Shown: piece after piece, positions 46,190 through 57,610 of the stretch
Numbering within the stretch: the stretch's first letter is position 1
Layout of the letters: each line of letters begins with the position of its first letter
Assembly: GCF_001577835.2 (NCBI RefSeq)
Contig: NC_029516.1
Coordinates: 59,934,312 to 59,998,311 of the forward strand
Direction of reading: 5' to 3'
Origin: Coturnix japonica
Taxonomy: Eukaryota > Chordata > Aves > Galliformes > Phasianidae
Length of the DNA stretch: 64,000 bases
Translations under genes and position numbers: made by a program
Notes under the pieces: model-generated
Told to the model about the DNA's origin: nothing
Seen by the model: the letters and a program-made list of their open reading frames with translations, nothing else
Database searches by the model: none

Positions 46190-47570
46190 TGGGAACCTTT
46201 TTCTATGATTTTGTCTTTGTGTCTCTTTACACTTGAATGCTGAGAAAGTTTTGACAAGTTTACCTTTCTGAAGGTTAAGGAGTGTGTGCTTTTCTGTCTT
46301 AGGGTGAGTTTATTTTCACAGGGAATAGTCTTTGATTAATCTTAATTTAAAGGTTTTCTCTGACAATAAGGATTTCATTTATGTAAGCATCTGTCTTCTG
46401 CTTTTCTAGGCATCTTCCTGTACATAATGGGGTGTTGCTTGATCCCAGGGGCAATCCACTGACAATGTGTAACTGCCAGGTGAATAGGACATTCTCAATT
46501 ACAATGTATGATGCTTTCCATTGCTTTGGTGCTCACTACTGTGTAATCCTGAGCACCTCGAACTTCAGTACTTTGGTCAAAATCTGTTTCTGAAGGCAAG
46601 AGTTGCAACTGGAGTCATGATCTGAGCTTGTTTTTCACGTTCTGGTTTCAAACATCACAATGTGGAAATCACAGTTAAGTGAGAAACTGTTTCTTTGCTA
46701 AACTACCATGCAAGAAGAAAGGAAATGAGTGAAAGTTTAGGAGAAAAAAGACATGTCAAGGACTTGCGGCTGATTCAGATCCCTCTTATTTCAAGGGCAT
46801 GAGTGTGACCTATGTATCCACAGAGTAGCCTGATAAGCAGATTTGTTGTTCTGTGGTGATGTGCAAGCTTGCATCCTGCTGCTGTGGATTTTCATAGAGT
46901 GAGTAGAACCCCAAAGCAGAAATTAAAATGTGTTGTTGAGGTGTGCTTGTTCTAAGTTCTAGGCTAGGTAGTGCTCTAAAAGCTTCATCTGGCCGAGCTT
47001 CCAGCCTTTCTGCTAACTTGGGTGTAGTTGGCTGTATCCTAAGAAATCCAGAGAGTTCATGCTTCCTGGTTTAAAAGGGAAAAAGAAAACACCAGGTAGG
47101 TAAACCTGGTGGTATCTGTCAAACTGTGAGAGATGTAATACAAACCTGTGTATAGTTCATATGGCCAGTTACTTTTGGGGAATGGTTGCCATTTCTTAAC
47201 CAATAGTACTTTGACATTGTTATTGCTCACAATATGGTACCACTATTTCAATGAGACTGTCAGCAAGGTTATAAAAAAGACGTCTCTGCAGTGGATGTCA
47301 CAAGATGAGTCTTTATTTGATTACTTAAATCTATTTCCTTGCCAAGTTTCAAGCTAATTTCAAGGTACAGGCTATTCTGGCTGGCACCTTTTCGGTTTGC
47401 CTAATTATAAAGCTGAAAAATTAAAGTTCACTTCCCCATAATGACTGTAGGTATCCCTGCAGTCCCTTTGGATTATGTTGCTACCAGCTCTTGGTCTCCA
47501 TCGCTCTGGCTGCTGTGTCCTGGCTTCTTTTGGCTGCTCGCCTACCCGCGTACCTGCCACCCGGCAGCGA

Positions 47571-47590
47571 GGCCGCCAGGGGGAGCTGCG
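47571..47590 (+). promoter_or_regulatory. CTCF-like binding motif
   Basis: GGCCGCCAGGGGGAGCTGCG agrees with the CTCF core (CCASYAGRKGGC type) on the plus strand. It lies in a short GC-rich island (about 47500-47620) between the GOLT1B end and the next CpG promoter. Binding is inferred from motif only. Confidence 0.55.
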
Positions 47591-48059
47591 AGGAAAGAGA
47601 AACGCCGGGGAGTGCTTTGCAGAAGCCCTTCAGCGTTGGAAATGCTTTTGGTCAGTTTGCTGCCTACCTCTGTAGTAGTACTACTCCCTCAGTTTTAATT
47701 TAGACTGGTGAACTGCACTGTAGCTTTAAACTACCATATGAGTGTTGAGCTTTTTGCGGAGAGACACTCACTGTGAAATGCATGGGGCCGGCCTGTCTCT
47801 CAGCTGGCAGCATTCAAAGCAGTCATGCTGGAATTCAAGGATGAGGACAGTCAGCATTCAGCTGGCGACAATGCAGTTTCCTCACCGTCTTCCTTTCTCC
47901 AGTCATTCAAAAGGTCTTCCACTAACATCAAAGAAAGCAAGATTTGCTGTTTATACTGCTTTAATGTAAAAGATATTTTTGGTAAATATATATATGTCCC
48001 CCTCTTCCCATCCTGTTATGTCTGTCTTTAAAAGTATCTGTCATTTTCCTCTTCAGACA

Positions 48060-48690
48060 GAATCATAGTGGTTGGAAGGTGTCTCCAGAGGTCATCCAGT
48101 GCAACCCCCCTGCTAAAGCAGGTTCCCTACTGTAAATTGCACAGGAAAAGTGTCCAGGAGGATTTAGAGCATCTCCAGAGAAGATGACACCTCTACCTCC
48201 CTGGCAGCCTGTTCCAGTGCTCTGCCATCCTCAAAGTAAAGAATTTCTTATTCGTGTGCAGCTGAAACTCCCACTGCTCCAGTTTGTGTTCATTGCCCTT
48301 TGTCCTGTCGCTGGCCACCACCAAGAAGAGCTTAGCCCTATTCACTCTACTCCCATCCATTAAATATTTATAAGTATTGATAAAATCCCCTACTCTGACT
48401 TCTCCTGTCTGAACAGCCCCAGATCTCTCAGCCTTTCCTCAAAAAGAGATGCTCTGGGCTCCCCATCATCTCTGTGGCCCCCCCACTGGACTCTCTCCAG
48501 CAGTTCCCTGTCTTTTTTGAACTGGGGAGCCCACAACTGGATGCAGTATTTCAGATGCAGCCTCAGCAGTATTGTAGAGGGGAAGGATCACCTCCCTTGA
48601 CCTGCTGGCCGAACTCTTTTCAAGGCACCCCAGGATATCACTGGTATTCTTGGCCACACGAGCACACTGCTGTTTCATATCAGTGTTGTG
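48060..48690 (-). mobile_element. CR1 LINE 3' portion
   Basis: The plus strand begins with the reverse tail 'cagaatcatagtggttggaa' and continues through the reverse complement of the 3' UTR and ORF2 end ('gaagagcttagccctattca', 'ctcagcctttcctcaaaaag'). Confidence 0.9.
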
Positions 48691-49532
48691 TGCATGTATG
48701 AGGATGTGCACGTGTGCCTCCGTATGTCATATGTCATGCCTCACCATCAGCTGAACTTGCAAACATGAGAGCTGCAGTTGCACCTATAGGTGTGGGACAG
48801 AGACATCCAGGTCTCCAGGGGGAACCAAGCTGGGTTCCAGCAGGCAAGCAGGAGGAATTGAATCCACAAGTTCTTGAGCTCATCAAAGGCAACGGCATAA
48901 TATCCCTTTATCCTGTCCCTCCAGAATCAGGAAATGCAGGAACTGCTGAGTCTTCCAGTGGCCTGGCTGGCTGGCTTTTATGTTGTTCTATCTATTGTAT
49001 GTGAAAGATTATCCTAAAATTGCAGCCTCCTTTCTTTCCCAATCTCACCAAATAAAAAGCCAATAGCTCTGTTTCCCTTCTTCCATTTCTTCCAGCAGGC
49101 GTGGAGGGGGAAGAAGCAACTCATCAGTTATGGCATCTTAGGAATTACTTCAGATAGGGGAAAATGAGCTGACAGGGAATCATCTCCCTTCCCTGAAAAG
49201 GTGGCAGAGTGGATCAGTTTTGACAAGTGCTCTGGAATCACTTGGTAAGGATGCATTTGGTGGAGCTAGCTGAGGCAAGTTCTGCTGCCTGCTGGGCCTC
49301 TGCCCCACTGCACAGCTTGCAGCTGCTCCCACACCATGCTTTCTGCCTCCAGTAACACCTAACATCCACCAAAAAGTCTCCTTGAAGCCCTCAGTCCATC
49401 AGCACTGTGGACATTTTCTCTCCTGAGCTGTGGAAGGTGCTGACCCAGCCAAGCAGAGCCAGGCGGCAGGCAGCAGCTGAGGCAGGGTGGTCAGAACCTT
49501 CTGGAAGAGGCAGGAGGAACCTGCAGGCCACC

Positions 49533-49571
49533 ATGGCCGCTGCTGGGGAGGCTGTGAGGAGAGGCGGGAAG
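49533..49571 (+). other. Candidate first exon of unknown gene (Kozak ATG plus splice donor)
   Basis: CCACCATGG is a perfect Kozak context. It opens MAAAGEAVRRGGK, which runs straight into AAG|gtgagt, a consensus donor. The upstream 150 bases are GC-rich but poor in CpG. No downstream exon was recognised and no homologue comes to mind, so this may be chance. Confidence 0.2.
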
Positions 49572-50368
49572 GTGAGTGGCTGTAGGATTAGCAGGAATCA
49601 ACACTGGGAACAAACTCTGTTCCTGATTAACTCTTGGGTTGTTTTTCTTGCTTCTCACGGTAGAAATAAGTGACAGGCTCACAAAGTGCTTATTGTGTAA
49701 AAATGCTTTTTCCCCATTGGGTGGGAATGAAGCGGCAGGAGGCATCGTGCTTGTTCCCAATTTCTATTACCCTTTCACATAAAAACCTTTCCCCTTCAGC
49801 CCTTTTCTTGGTGTTCTCCTGGTTGTCAGGTGCTCTGTTACCGTGTTCCCCCTCACGGTATTTTTAGATGTTTCTTTCTCTGAACCGATTGTGCAATCCG
49901 TAGTCCTTTACTGTGATGCCAGCTTAAGCACTTTCCACCCTTCAGCATCTACAGCAATTACTTCTTCCTCCTACGCTTTTTATCAGGGATTTTTTAAACC
50001 CAGATCACTCCAGTAATCCGTTTTACAACACAGCCCACACGCAGCCAGGTTGGTGGAGAATGGCAGGAGGACAGGCATGAGGAAGCAAGTACTGGGGAAA
50101 GGTGCTACTACGAATAGATCTTCCCTGCAGATTATGCTGAAACCTTACATCTCACTCCAGCACTTCTTCATGGTGGTGACACAAGCTTGTAACTGAGAGA
50201 GGCTCCTGTGCCTTCATCTTCCTTTTTCTGCAGAGAATCCCATTTTTCTTTTCCAAAATGGAGACCAGGAGTTGGAACCACCAGTTTCTTTTTATTATTT
50301 CAGCTTCTCTTGTTATTTGATTGTATGCCCAAGATATTAAACAACGCATCCTCTGAAATACAAGAAAT

Positions 50369-50885
50369 GCTCTGAAAGTAATACCTCCTATTTTATTATG
50401 TTAGTCCACAATGTCAGAGGCAGATGTTGGTGGTATGGCAGTAGAGGTTGAACCTTCCTGCCAATATCCCATTACATTTTGTTGCCGTGTGACAGATGGC
50501 AGCAGAGGGGCAGTCTGACAGAATAGCATCTGACATGGAAGTGCAGATGAAGCCATGGTGCGGCTCTGAATTCCTCTGCATGCAAAAAAATGGAACCCAC
50601 TGACATTCCTTGACTCTTATTGAACACTTAGGGAAACCAAACAGTGGCTGTGAGCATAGTGAGGCAGTGGGTGGTGCATTTCAGTGGTGGTGACAGAGAT
50701 GTGAAAGACAAGACACAATTCTGGACAGCAATGTGCAGCTGTCACACCCCAAAATGAAGAGCTCTTGTTCATCACTGGCAAAAATGCATAGCTAATGGTG
50801 GTGACTGTGGAAAAATAACATCTTGTAGCTGAGATTTTGTTCTATCAAATAGTTTTATTGTGCACTTTGTATCTATTGTGGTGTC
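50369..50885 (+). mobile_element. Mariner (Galluhop type), internally deleted
   Basis: Starts GCTCTGAAAGTAATACCTCC, the 5' terminal repeat. It keeps the 5' UTR, degraded N-terminal transposase text (GKPNSG-like AVTP segment) and then jumps to the last C-terminal codons ('ctcttgttcatcactggcaa'). The catalytic domain is missing and the 3' repeat is eroded. Confidence 0.8.
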
Positions 50886-51227
50886 TGCAGAAAGCATATT
50901 TTAGATGGAGTATTATTTATGGGGGGAAGTACTGAGTAGTAGTGGAGGGACTTTCCCACAACTACGGAAACTAAATAAACTTTATTAGAAAAGCTAAGGA
51001 GAAGAACAATAGAAAGATCAAAATACATCGTTCTGATTGTATTTTTGCAGGTGATGTGTTTTGGCACTTGAATAGCAAACAGAAGGAATGCTGTGCTCAT
51101 CTGCCCACCAACAAAATGAATGGGATGTACTAAGTACAGGGTTTTTGTGGCTGTTCTACATACATCATCTGCTCACGGGGACCCAGATGTTGTAGCTCAC
51201 GTTCACCTTGTGGATGTCTAGAACTTA

Positions 51228-51432
51228 GAATCATAGAATCACAGAATCACCAAGGTTAGAAAAGACCTAAAAGATCATCCAGTCCAACCGTTCACCTATT
51301 ACTAATAGCTCCCACTAAACCATGTCCCTCAACACAACATCCAGTTGTTCCTTGAATACCCCCAGGGTCAGTGACTCCACCACCTCCCTGGGCAGTCCAT
51401 TCCAGTGCCTGACCACTCTTTCTGAGAAGTAA
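51228..51432 (-). mobile_element. CR1 LINE 3' end
   Basis: The reverse tail 'aatcatagaatcacagaatc' is followed by 'aaagatcatccagtccaacc' and 'cacctccctgggcagtccat', from a CR1 subfamily different from the 33.4 kb copy. Confidence 0.9.
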
Positions 51433-52277
51433 ACTTGTGGAAACTCTTTGGAATGGAAGCACATAAATTACTGGATTCTTTCATAGCTGTGAACAACTTA
51501 TTCATTAAAACTTCTAAGGTTTAACAGTGCTGTCACACATTCACAGAATGCTTTGCATTAATGGAAAATTTAGCATAGAAACGAACATTGTCCTCAGTCC
51601 ATGTCTGAGGGAAGCTGGGTGGCTTCTCAGTATTTTGGTCTCACTTTTCTGATTTTTATTTCAGTTCAAGGCCATCTCAGCTATAAACAACACTCTTTTT
51701 CATCATCTAGTCTCAAGAATTTGATGTTTTGACTTTGCAGTAGCAAACACTGTCTGCAGCCCGGACAATGTTTTTCCTTTCCCTTTATTTTCTGGTGGCA
51801 CTGTAGAAATTGCAATAAGGAATGGAAAAAGATGTTTGGGTAAATACACATAGAAAGGGCAAACTCAGTGTGACTTGTGTAAAAAGAAGTCCTGCCTACC
51901 TAGTCCAGGAATTTCCTTTCAGGATTCCACGAGCATACAGACAGTAGAGGTCTCATTGGTTGAACTTACAAAAGACTTGACAAGTATCATGACCAAAGCC
52001 TTCAGGAAGATAAGCTCTCAGGAAAAAAGATGCTCTACTGGCTGCTCTTGTTGATTGGATAAAAGATGAGAAATAGTTGAGAGGGTGCGACTGAGAAAAC
52101 GATATGGAAATGGAGGCAAACAGAGTAGAGACAACGTTTGTTGATGAGATTAAACCCTTCAGGATAACAGTCTTAAAGAGTTCAACAAATCTAGATTTAT
52201 TTGCAAAGAGATACAGAAGGACTTTCTGGATTTGAGTATAGGTATGTCAAAATAGCAGGTAATTATGGCTGTAAATA

Positions 52278-52450
52278 TCACAGAATCATAGAATCCTTAG
52301 AGTTGGAAGGGACCTTTAAAGGACATCCAGTCCAACTCCCTTGCAATGAACAAGGATACTCACAGCTAGATCAGGTTGCCCAGAGTCTGATTCAGCCTCG
52401 CTTTGAAAGTCTACAAGGGATGGGAGACAAACCACATCTCTGGGCAACAT
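52278..52450 (-). mobile_element. CR1 LINE 3' end
   Basis: Begins 'tcacagaatcatagaatcct' and 'gagttggaagggacctttaa'; standard minus-orientation CR1 3' UTR, eroded after about 52450. Confidence 0.85.
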
Positions 52451-52961
52451 TGTGTTACAGTGGATTCCAGAGCAGTCTGTAATATCACAAATGGCACAGA
52501 GGAAATGAATATTTTCAGCTTCCTTTCTGTTGACAGTATTTCTCACAATATCAGAGGGGAGAAGGGAATTTCTCACGTGAAATTTTCCAGCGGGTAGTTG
52601 AAAACAAAGCAAAATGTGGTATTTTTTTCCACAGGACAGAGGCAAGCTGTGAAACTCATTAACACTAAATATTGTAGATACCAAAATTTACACGTGTTCA
52701 AAGAAAAAAATGGATAAATTAACAGAAGGAAAAGCCATGCGCAACCATTAAGCAGGAATCCATCTTTTTAAAACCACTGTGGCACAAACACCATGAGGCT
52801 AGGAGCGTATCAGGAAGTACCCCTAGATGCCCTTTCTGCTCATGTAACGCCTGTAGACCTTGATCCTGTGCATCACCAGAGGCAGCATGCTGGATTAAAC
52901 ACACTTTTGGCCTGTCACAGTATTGCTGTTTCTACATTGTGTTTGGAAGTTGTGTTTCAGC

Positions 52962-53325
52962 ATGGAGAAGAGGAGGCTCAGGGGAGACCTTATTGCTCTC
53001 TATAACTTCCTGAAGGGAGGTTGTGGTGAGCTGGGGGTCGGCCTTTTCTCTCATGTAGACAGTGACAGAACTAAAAGGAATGGTTCCAAGCTGTGCCAGG
53101 GCACATTCAGGCTGGACATTAGGAAGTATTACTTCTCAGAAAAGGTAGTCAGGCATTGGAATGCACTGCCCAGGGAGGTGGTGGAGTCACTGACCGTGGG
53201 AGTGTTCAAGAAATGTTTGGATGTTGTGTTGATGAATATGATTTAGCCGGGAAGTATTGGTGATGGTTGGACTAGATGATCTTCTAGGTCTTTTCCAACC
53301 TTGATAATTCTGTGATTCTGTGAAT
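52962..53325 (+). mobile_element. CR1 LINE 3' end
   Basis: Plus orientation. ORF2 C-terminal code ([20 protein letters not shown], then [20 protein letters not shown]) is followed by the 3' UTR and ATTCTGTG octamers. The frame is open for about 107 codons. Confidence 0.92.
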
Positions 53326-53385
53326 CTGAAGATAATTGATGGTGAATGGATTGAATAGCCTCATGAGCACTGAACAGCAGTTATC

Positions 53386-53605
53386 ACAGAATCATAGAAT
53401 CCTTTGAGTTGGAAGGGACTTTCAAAGGCCACCCAGTCCATCTCCCCTGCAGTGAACAGGGATACTTGCAGCAGATCAGGTTGCTCAGAGCCCCCTCCAG
53501 CCTGACCTTGAGCATCTCCATGGATGGACATCCACCACTTCTCTGGGCAACCTGTGTCAGCACTTCACCATCCTTACTGTAAAACTGTTTTTTGTTCTGA
53601 TATGC
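53386..53605 (-). mobile_element. CR1 LINE 3' end
   Basis: Minus orientation, tail 'cagaatcatagaatcctttg' facing the tail of the plus-strand copy at 52962-53325, about 60 bases away. Confidence 0.88.
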
Positions 53606-54179
53606 ATCTGTTTGACGCTTCGCCTTCCTGCTTTGCATCTTTCACTCCATCTTTCTTCTCTCCTAAACAGCCATCACTGTTCGCATGAGCTTTTATTTTG
53701 GGTGGCATGGTTTACCTGTGTTTCTTTGGAATTGTAATTCTATTGCATGGCACTTTCTTACCTGGCTGAAAAGAGGCAGATATGAGATTTACTGCTGTTT
53801 CTATAACCAGTCTCCAGCGCCACACAAGAGAGAATTCCCATACATCACACCAGGCAGAACCTGACACTTCAGACAGGAGAGCTGAAATGGAACAGCGTTC
53901 TACAACTACTCTCAGGCAGATCAGAGGGAAAAAACGTTTATGAAAACAGTGAGGGATGAAAAGGCTGATCTGCAAGATGAGTAGTGATGAAAGGAAGCAC
54001 ACTGCAAGCATTATGCCGGGGCTCGCTCTCAAAAACTCCCCACAGTACAGGTGCTCTGGCACTAGGTTGGCCTCTGCCATTCGCTGTCCTGCCTGCAGCT
54101 TCTGGCGAGCTGCCTGACGGGTGCCCTAGCAGAAAGGCTGAGAGCTGGTATAGTGAGGCGGAGGGCAGCAGGAGGAGGC

Positions 54180-54740
54180 CGCAGGGCGAACCATGGGATG
54201 ATTGCCGACCCCGTTTGGCTGCAACCAAGGCGGAAGGCCGGGTGAGCTGCCGTGCGGCGCCGAGTGCGAGCTTCTCGGTGTCAGCGCCAGCAGGAGGAAA
54301 TGACTCAGAGCGCCAATTTCTCAGCGCTTGCTGAGGGAGAAGGGACAAAACGCCGGCGCTGCCCTCTCGGCACACGCGCCCATCCCAGCCCTCAGCTGCC
54401 GGCTCTCGGTGAGCGTCGCAGAGGACGGGCGGGGCGGCCGGGAGGTGTGCGCGCCTGAGGCGGCAACGAGGCGGGGCGGCCGCGGCCCCTCGCCGCTCTC
54501 CGGCGCCCGCCGCCCCGCGCGCCTCCCTCCCTCCGCCCGCTGATGCAATCGGAGCCCGCGAGCGGCGGCGGCGGCCCCGGCGGAGCTCGTGTGGGGATCG
54601 CATCGCATCGCAGCGCCGTTCGGCTTCACCATGAAGGTAAGCGGGACCGTTTCATCGCGATCCCTTCGGCCGACCTGCGGGCAGAGGGACTTTCCTCGGC
54701 GAACAAAGGAAGCGGTGGTTTACGTTTCTAACGCTTCGAT
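54180..54740 (+). promoter_or_regulatory. CpG-island promoter, probable SPX
   Basis: Very CpG-dense from about 54220 to 54680, peaking at 54400-54560 with GC boxes (ggggcggcc) and no TATA box. A (CGG)n-like run lies at 54558-54578. It precedes a Kozak ATG and splice donor on the plus strand. Confidence 0.7.
54631..54636 (+). CDS. SPX: Candidate SPX (spexin) coding exon 1: Met-Lys
   Basis: ATG AAG at 54631-54636 in a good context (ttcaccATGa) is followed at once by donor gtaagc. Spexin preproprotein begins MKG in mammals (from memory), and SPX is the plus-strand gene after GOLT1B in human, so a Met-Lys first exon fits. No exon encoding the mature peptide (NWTPQAMLYLKGAQ) was found up to 64000, so the intron would exceed 9.3 kb. 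It could also be the start of another gene. Confidence 0.4.
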
Positions 54741-56777
54741 GTGCTGCCGCTTGTGCTTTGCGGAGGGGATTTCTGTCCCCGAGATGTATCGTTGGAGGCT
54801 CGGAGGCAGGATGCGTGTGGTTGGCTTTCCATGCCGTTTCATTGCAGGCAGCGTACGTGGAAGAGAAAGAATGAGTAAGGAGAGGGGGAGGGAGAGCGTA
54901 TCATTCCCTCTGGGGGATTTCTTACACTTTATGTGTACCCTGGGACTCCTAATGACTAAAAATAAGAGAACCATCAAGGGCACGATCTGCTGGCAGGCAC
55001 TGCGCCTTCTTATGCCCACGAGGTCTTTATAGGTCTCGGTTCTGCCTTGATACTAAAATAGACCATGGGTAAAACCCAGTGACGTGTCCAGAGGTTGTGA
55101 GTAATTTCAGGGACAGCTTTAGATAACGGAAGAGCTGTTGGGAGTAAATGCTAACGTGAGACATTAGCATCTGCGGGAACTCTTCTTTTACCAGTCGTGT
55201 TTACGTTCTGCTTAGCAGAGCTGATCTGAGGATTAAACAGAAGCATTTCTCGACAAGGCAAAGGGCATGGAGGTGGCGGGGTGCTTCCCATGCCCAGGGA
55301 ACATCACAGCTACTTTATACCCTGGGGGGCAGCTTCATGAACAAGAGCCCTTGGGTTCTGAAGGTCTGTGGTGGGCTGACTGTGAACTTCACAGCTGCAG
55401 CCTGCTCCCAGAGTTAGCAGGCAAGAACAAGACTGGGTTATTTGCTGTCCTTGGTTAGCTCTAACGGATGGAATGTGGGTATAACAGGTATGTGACTGGC
55501 AGGGATCTCCAGCTCCGTTTTGCTGCTGCTGACAAGCATTAATCTCATCCCACCCAAGGGCTTGCTAGCATCACTCTCCCCTGTGTGGGTCTGGCAGTGA
55601 TGCAGTGTTACCAACAACATCAGGTCTGGAGCAGGTGTCTGCTTTGAATGAGTCCCAGCAGCACTTTCTGCAGGTGGAGAGAGTGGTGGACTAATGGTTG
55701 CAGATAAGTGACCTGTAACTGCTCAGGGAAACACCCAAGTAGCTTCCTGCTGCCACAGTGTGCAGGGCCAGAATACAAGCTTGCCGAAGAGTGAGACATG
55801 TCACATTTTACCTGCTGTGTGTCAAGGAAAGAGGTCTCGATCCTGGTTTCTTGGGGCATTATCCAGCACCTGACAGTAATGTTATGGCACGTCCATGCAA
55901 AAATAAGTAGCAAACAAGCCATAGACCTGCTTGCTTGCTTACAGCAGCGCTAACTGTGCTGTGTATTTTTACTGTGGAAAATACAATGTGAAGCAACAGC
56001 CACAGCAGAAAAAGATCTGTACAGTCCATCACTCTCAAGTGGTGTAGCCTTGGGCAAGTCAGCTCTGTCTGAGCCCTTTACCCTTTATTTGCCTCATCTG
56101 TTCAGACTGTAAGCTCTTCAGGGCTATGGCTGTCAGTGTGTATTTGTAAAGCAGGCATCAAAGGTGCAAAACGTTACCATTTGATGATCAGTATGTTCCT
56201 GAAAAATGAAAAAAACCCAACCCAGTACATTTAAAAAGGTATCAGTAAACAACAACATTATGACAACTGCTAATCCCTTCACCTCCTTATTTACCATTTT
56301 CTGTCTTTAGTCCCATCCCTTCCTTTTTCCATTTTCACCCTTAACTCTCAGTCCTGCTTGAAGGAGTCTTATGTATAAGAAATGAATTGTGTTGATGGTT
56401 TCTGCAGTCCTGCCTTGTCCACTTATCTCACTGATTGTTGCTGACAGGCCTAGTTCTCCCAGCACTGTGCAAGCCAGTGGATGCTCTGATTTTTTTCCAT
56501 AGAAACTGAGTGTTGGAATCTGCTACAAAGTAACATGCAAAACAGAAGATTACAAAATTAGAGGGTAGCTTTAACACAGTTGTTATCTTGCTAAACTGCG
56601 GGTGAATAGTAGGTTTGAAGCCAGGACCTCAACTGTTGATGATAGAATGAAGGAACTAAAGGGTTAGCTCTGTTTACAGAATTTGCACAATTTGCCTTCG
56701 TAGTCCATGCTCCCGGGAACTGGTGTCTTCATGTTACTGTGGTGACATACTGCGTACCTTACCATGCTAAGATAGTC

Positions 56778-57610
56778 TCATAGAACTATAGAATGATTCA
56801 GGTTGGACGGGCCCTTAAAGACCATCCAGTCCCAACCCCCTGCCATGAGCAGGGCTGCCAACCACAGGACCAGGCTACTAAAGGACCCATCCAACCTGGC
56901 CTTCAATGCATCCAAGGATGGGACGTCCACAGCCTTTCTGGGCAACCCATTCCAGTTCCTCATCACACTCACAGCGAAGAGTTTCCCTCTAACATCTAAT
57001 CTAAATCTCTCCTCTCTTTGTTAAAACCATTCCCCCTTGTCCTATCTCTATCTGCTACTGTAAAAAGTTGGTCTCCATCTTGTTCACCAGCTCCCTGTAA
57101 GTAGTGGAAGGCCACTATGAAGTGCCCTTAAAGCCTTCTCCAGACTGAACAAGCACAGCTCCTTCAGCCTTTCTTCACATGAGAGGTGCTCCAGCTCTCT
57201 GGTCGTCTTTGTGGCTTCCTCAGGACCTGCTCCAGCAGCTCCGCGTCTTTCTGGCGCTGATTGCCCCAGGCCTGAATGCAGTACTTGAGATGAGGCCTCA
57301 CAAGGGCAGAACAGACAGCAACGATCACCTCCCTCTCCCTGCTGGCCACCTCTCTTTTGATGCAGCCTAGGACACAGTTGGCCTTTTGGGATGCAGGTGT
57401 GCACTGCTGGTTCACATCCAACTTTTAGACCACCAGGACCCCTAAGTCCTTCTTCTCAGGGCTGTTTCTATGAGTTTTTCTCCCAGTCTGTACACATAGT
57501 TGGGATTGTAGCAACCCAAGAGCATGACCTTGCACTTGACCTTTTTGAACCTCGTTAGGTTCTCCTGGACTCACATCTCAAGCTTGTTCGTGTCCCCTTG
57601 GATGTCATCC
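56778..57610 (-). mobile_element. CR1 LINE 3' portion, about 830 bases
   Basis: The longest CR1 piece here. The plus strand begins 'tcatagaactatagaatgat' and runs back through the ORF2 end; read on minus, it gives WNGLPRKAVDVPSLDALKAR and VCSALVRPHLKYCIQAW. Frames are interrupted. Confidence 0.93.

Larger units (their letters stand above)
43719..46205 (+). other. GOLT1B 3' UTR, probable extent
   Basis: Unique AT-rich sequence with no repeats apart from short A-runs, which fits a long transcribed UTR. AATAAA hexamers on the plus strand lie at 44306-44311, 44703-44708, 45867-45872 and 46184-46189, so alternative polyadenylation is likely. The last is followed by a T/GT-rich stretch ('tttgtctttgtgtctcttta'), as expected downstream of a used site. 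Confidence 0.6.
46206..54100. other. GOLT1B-SPX intergenic region
   Basis: No complete gene was seen. It contains CR1 fragments at 48060-48690, 51228-51432, 52278-52450, 52962-53325 and 53386-53605, a deleted mariner at 50369-50885, a CTCF-like motif at 47571-47590, and an isolated Kozak ATG with splice donor at 49533-49571. The remainder is unique, with no coding or RNA signal that I recognise. Confidence 0.7.

Noticed and set aside
47441-47703. Three overlapping frames of 66-85 residues in a GC-rich patch
   Set aside because: All three plus-strand frames are open at once, with no shared homology; composition effect around the CTCF-like motif.
53938-54603. 221-residue open frame on the minus strand over the CpG island
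   Set aside because: Arg/Ala/Gly-rich translation driven by GC content, overlapping the plus-strand promoter; no family resemblance, and other frames are equally open.
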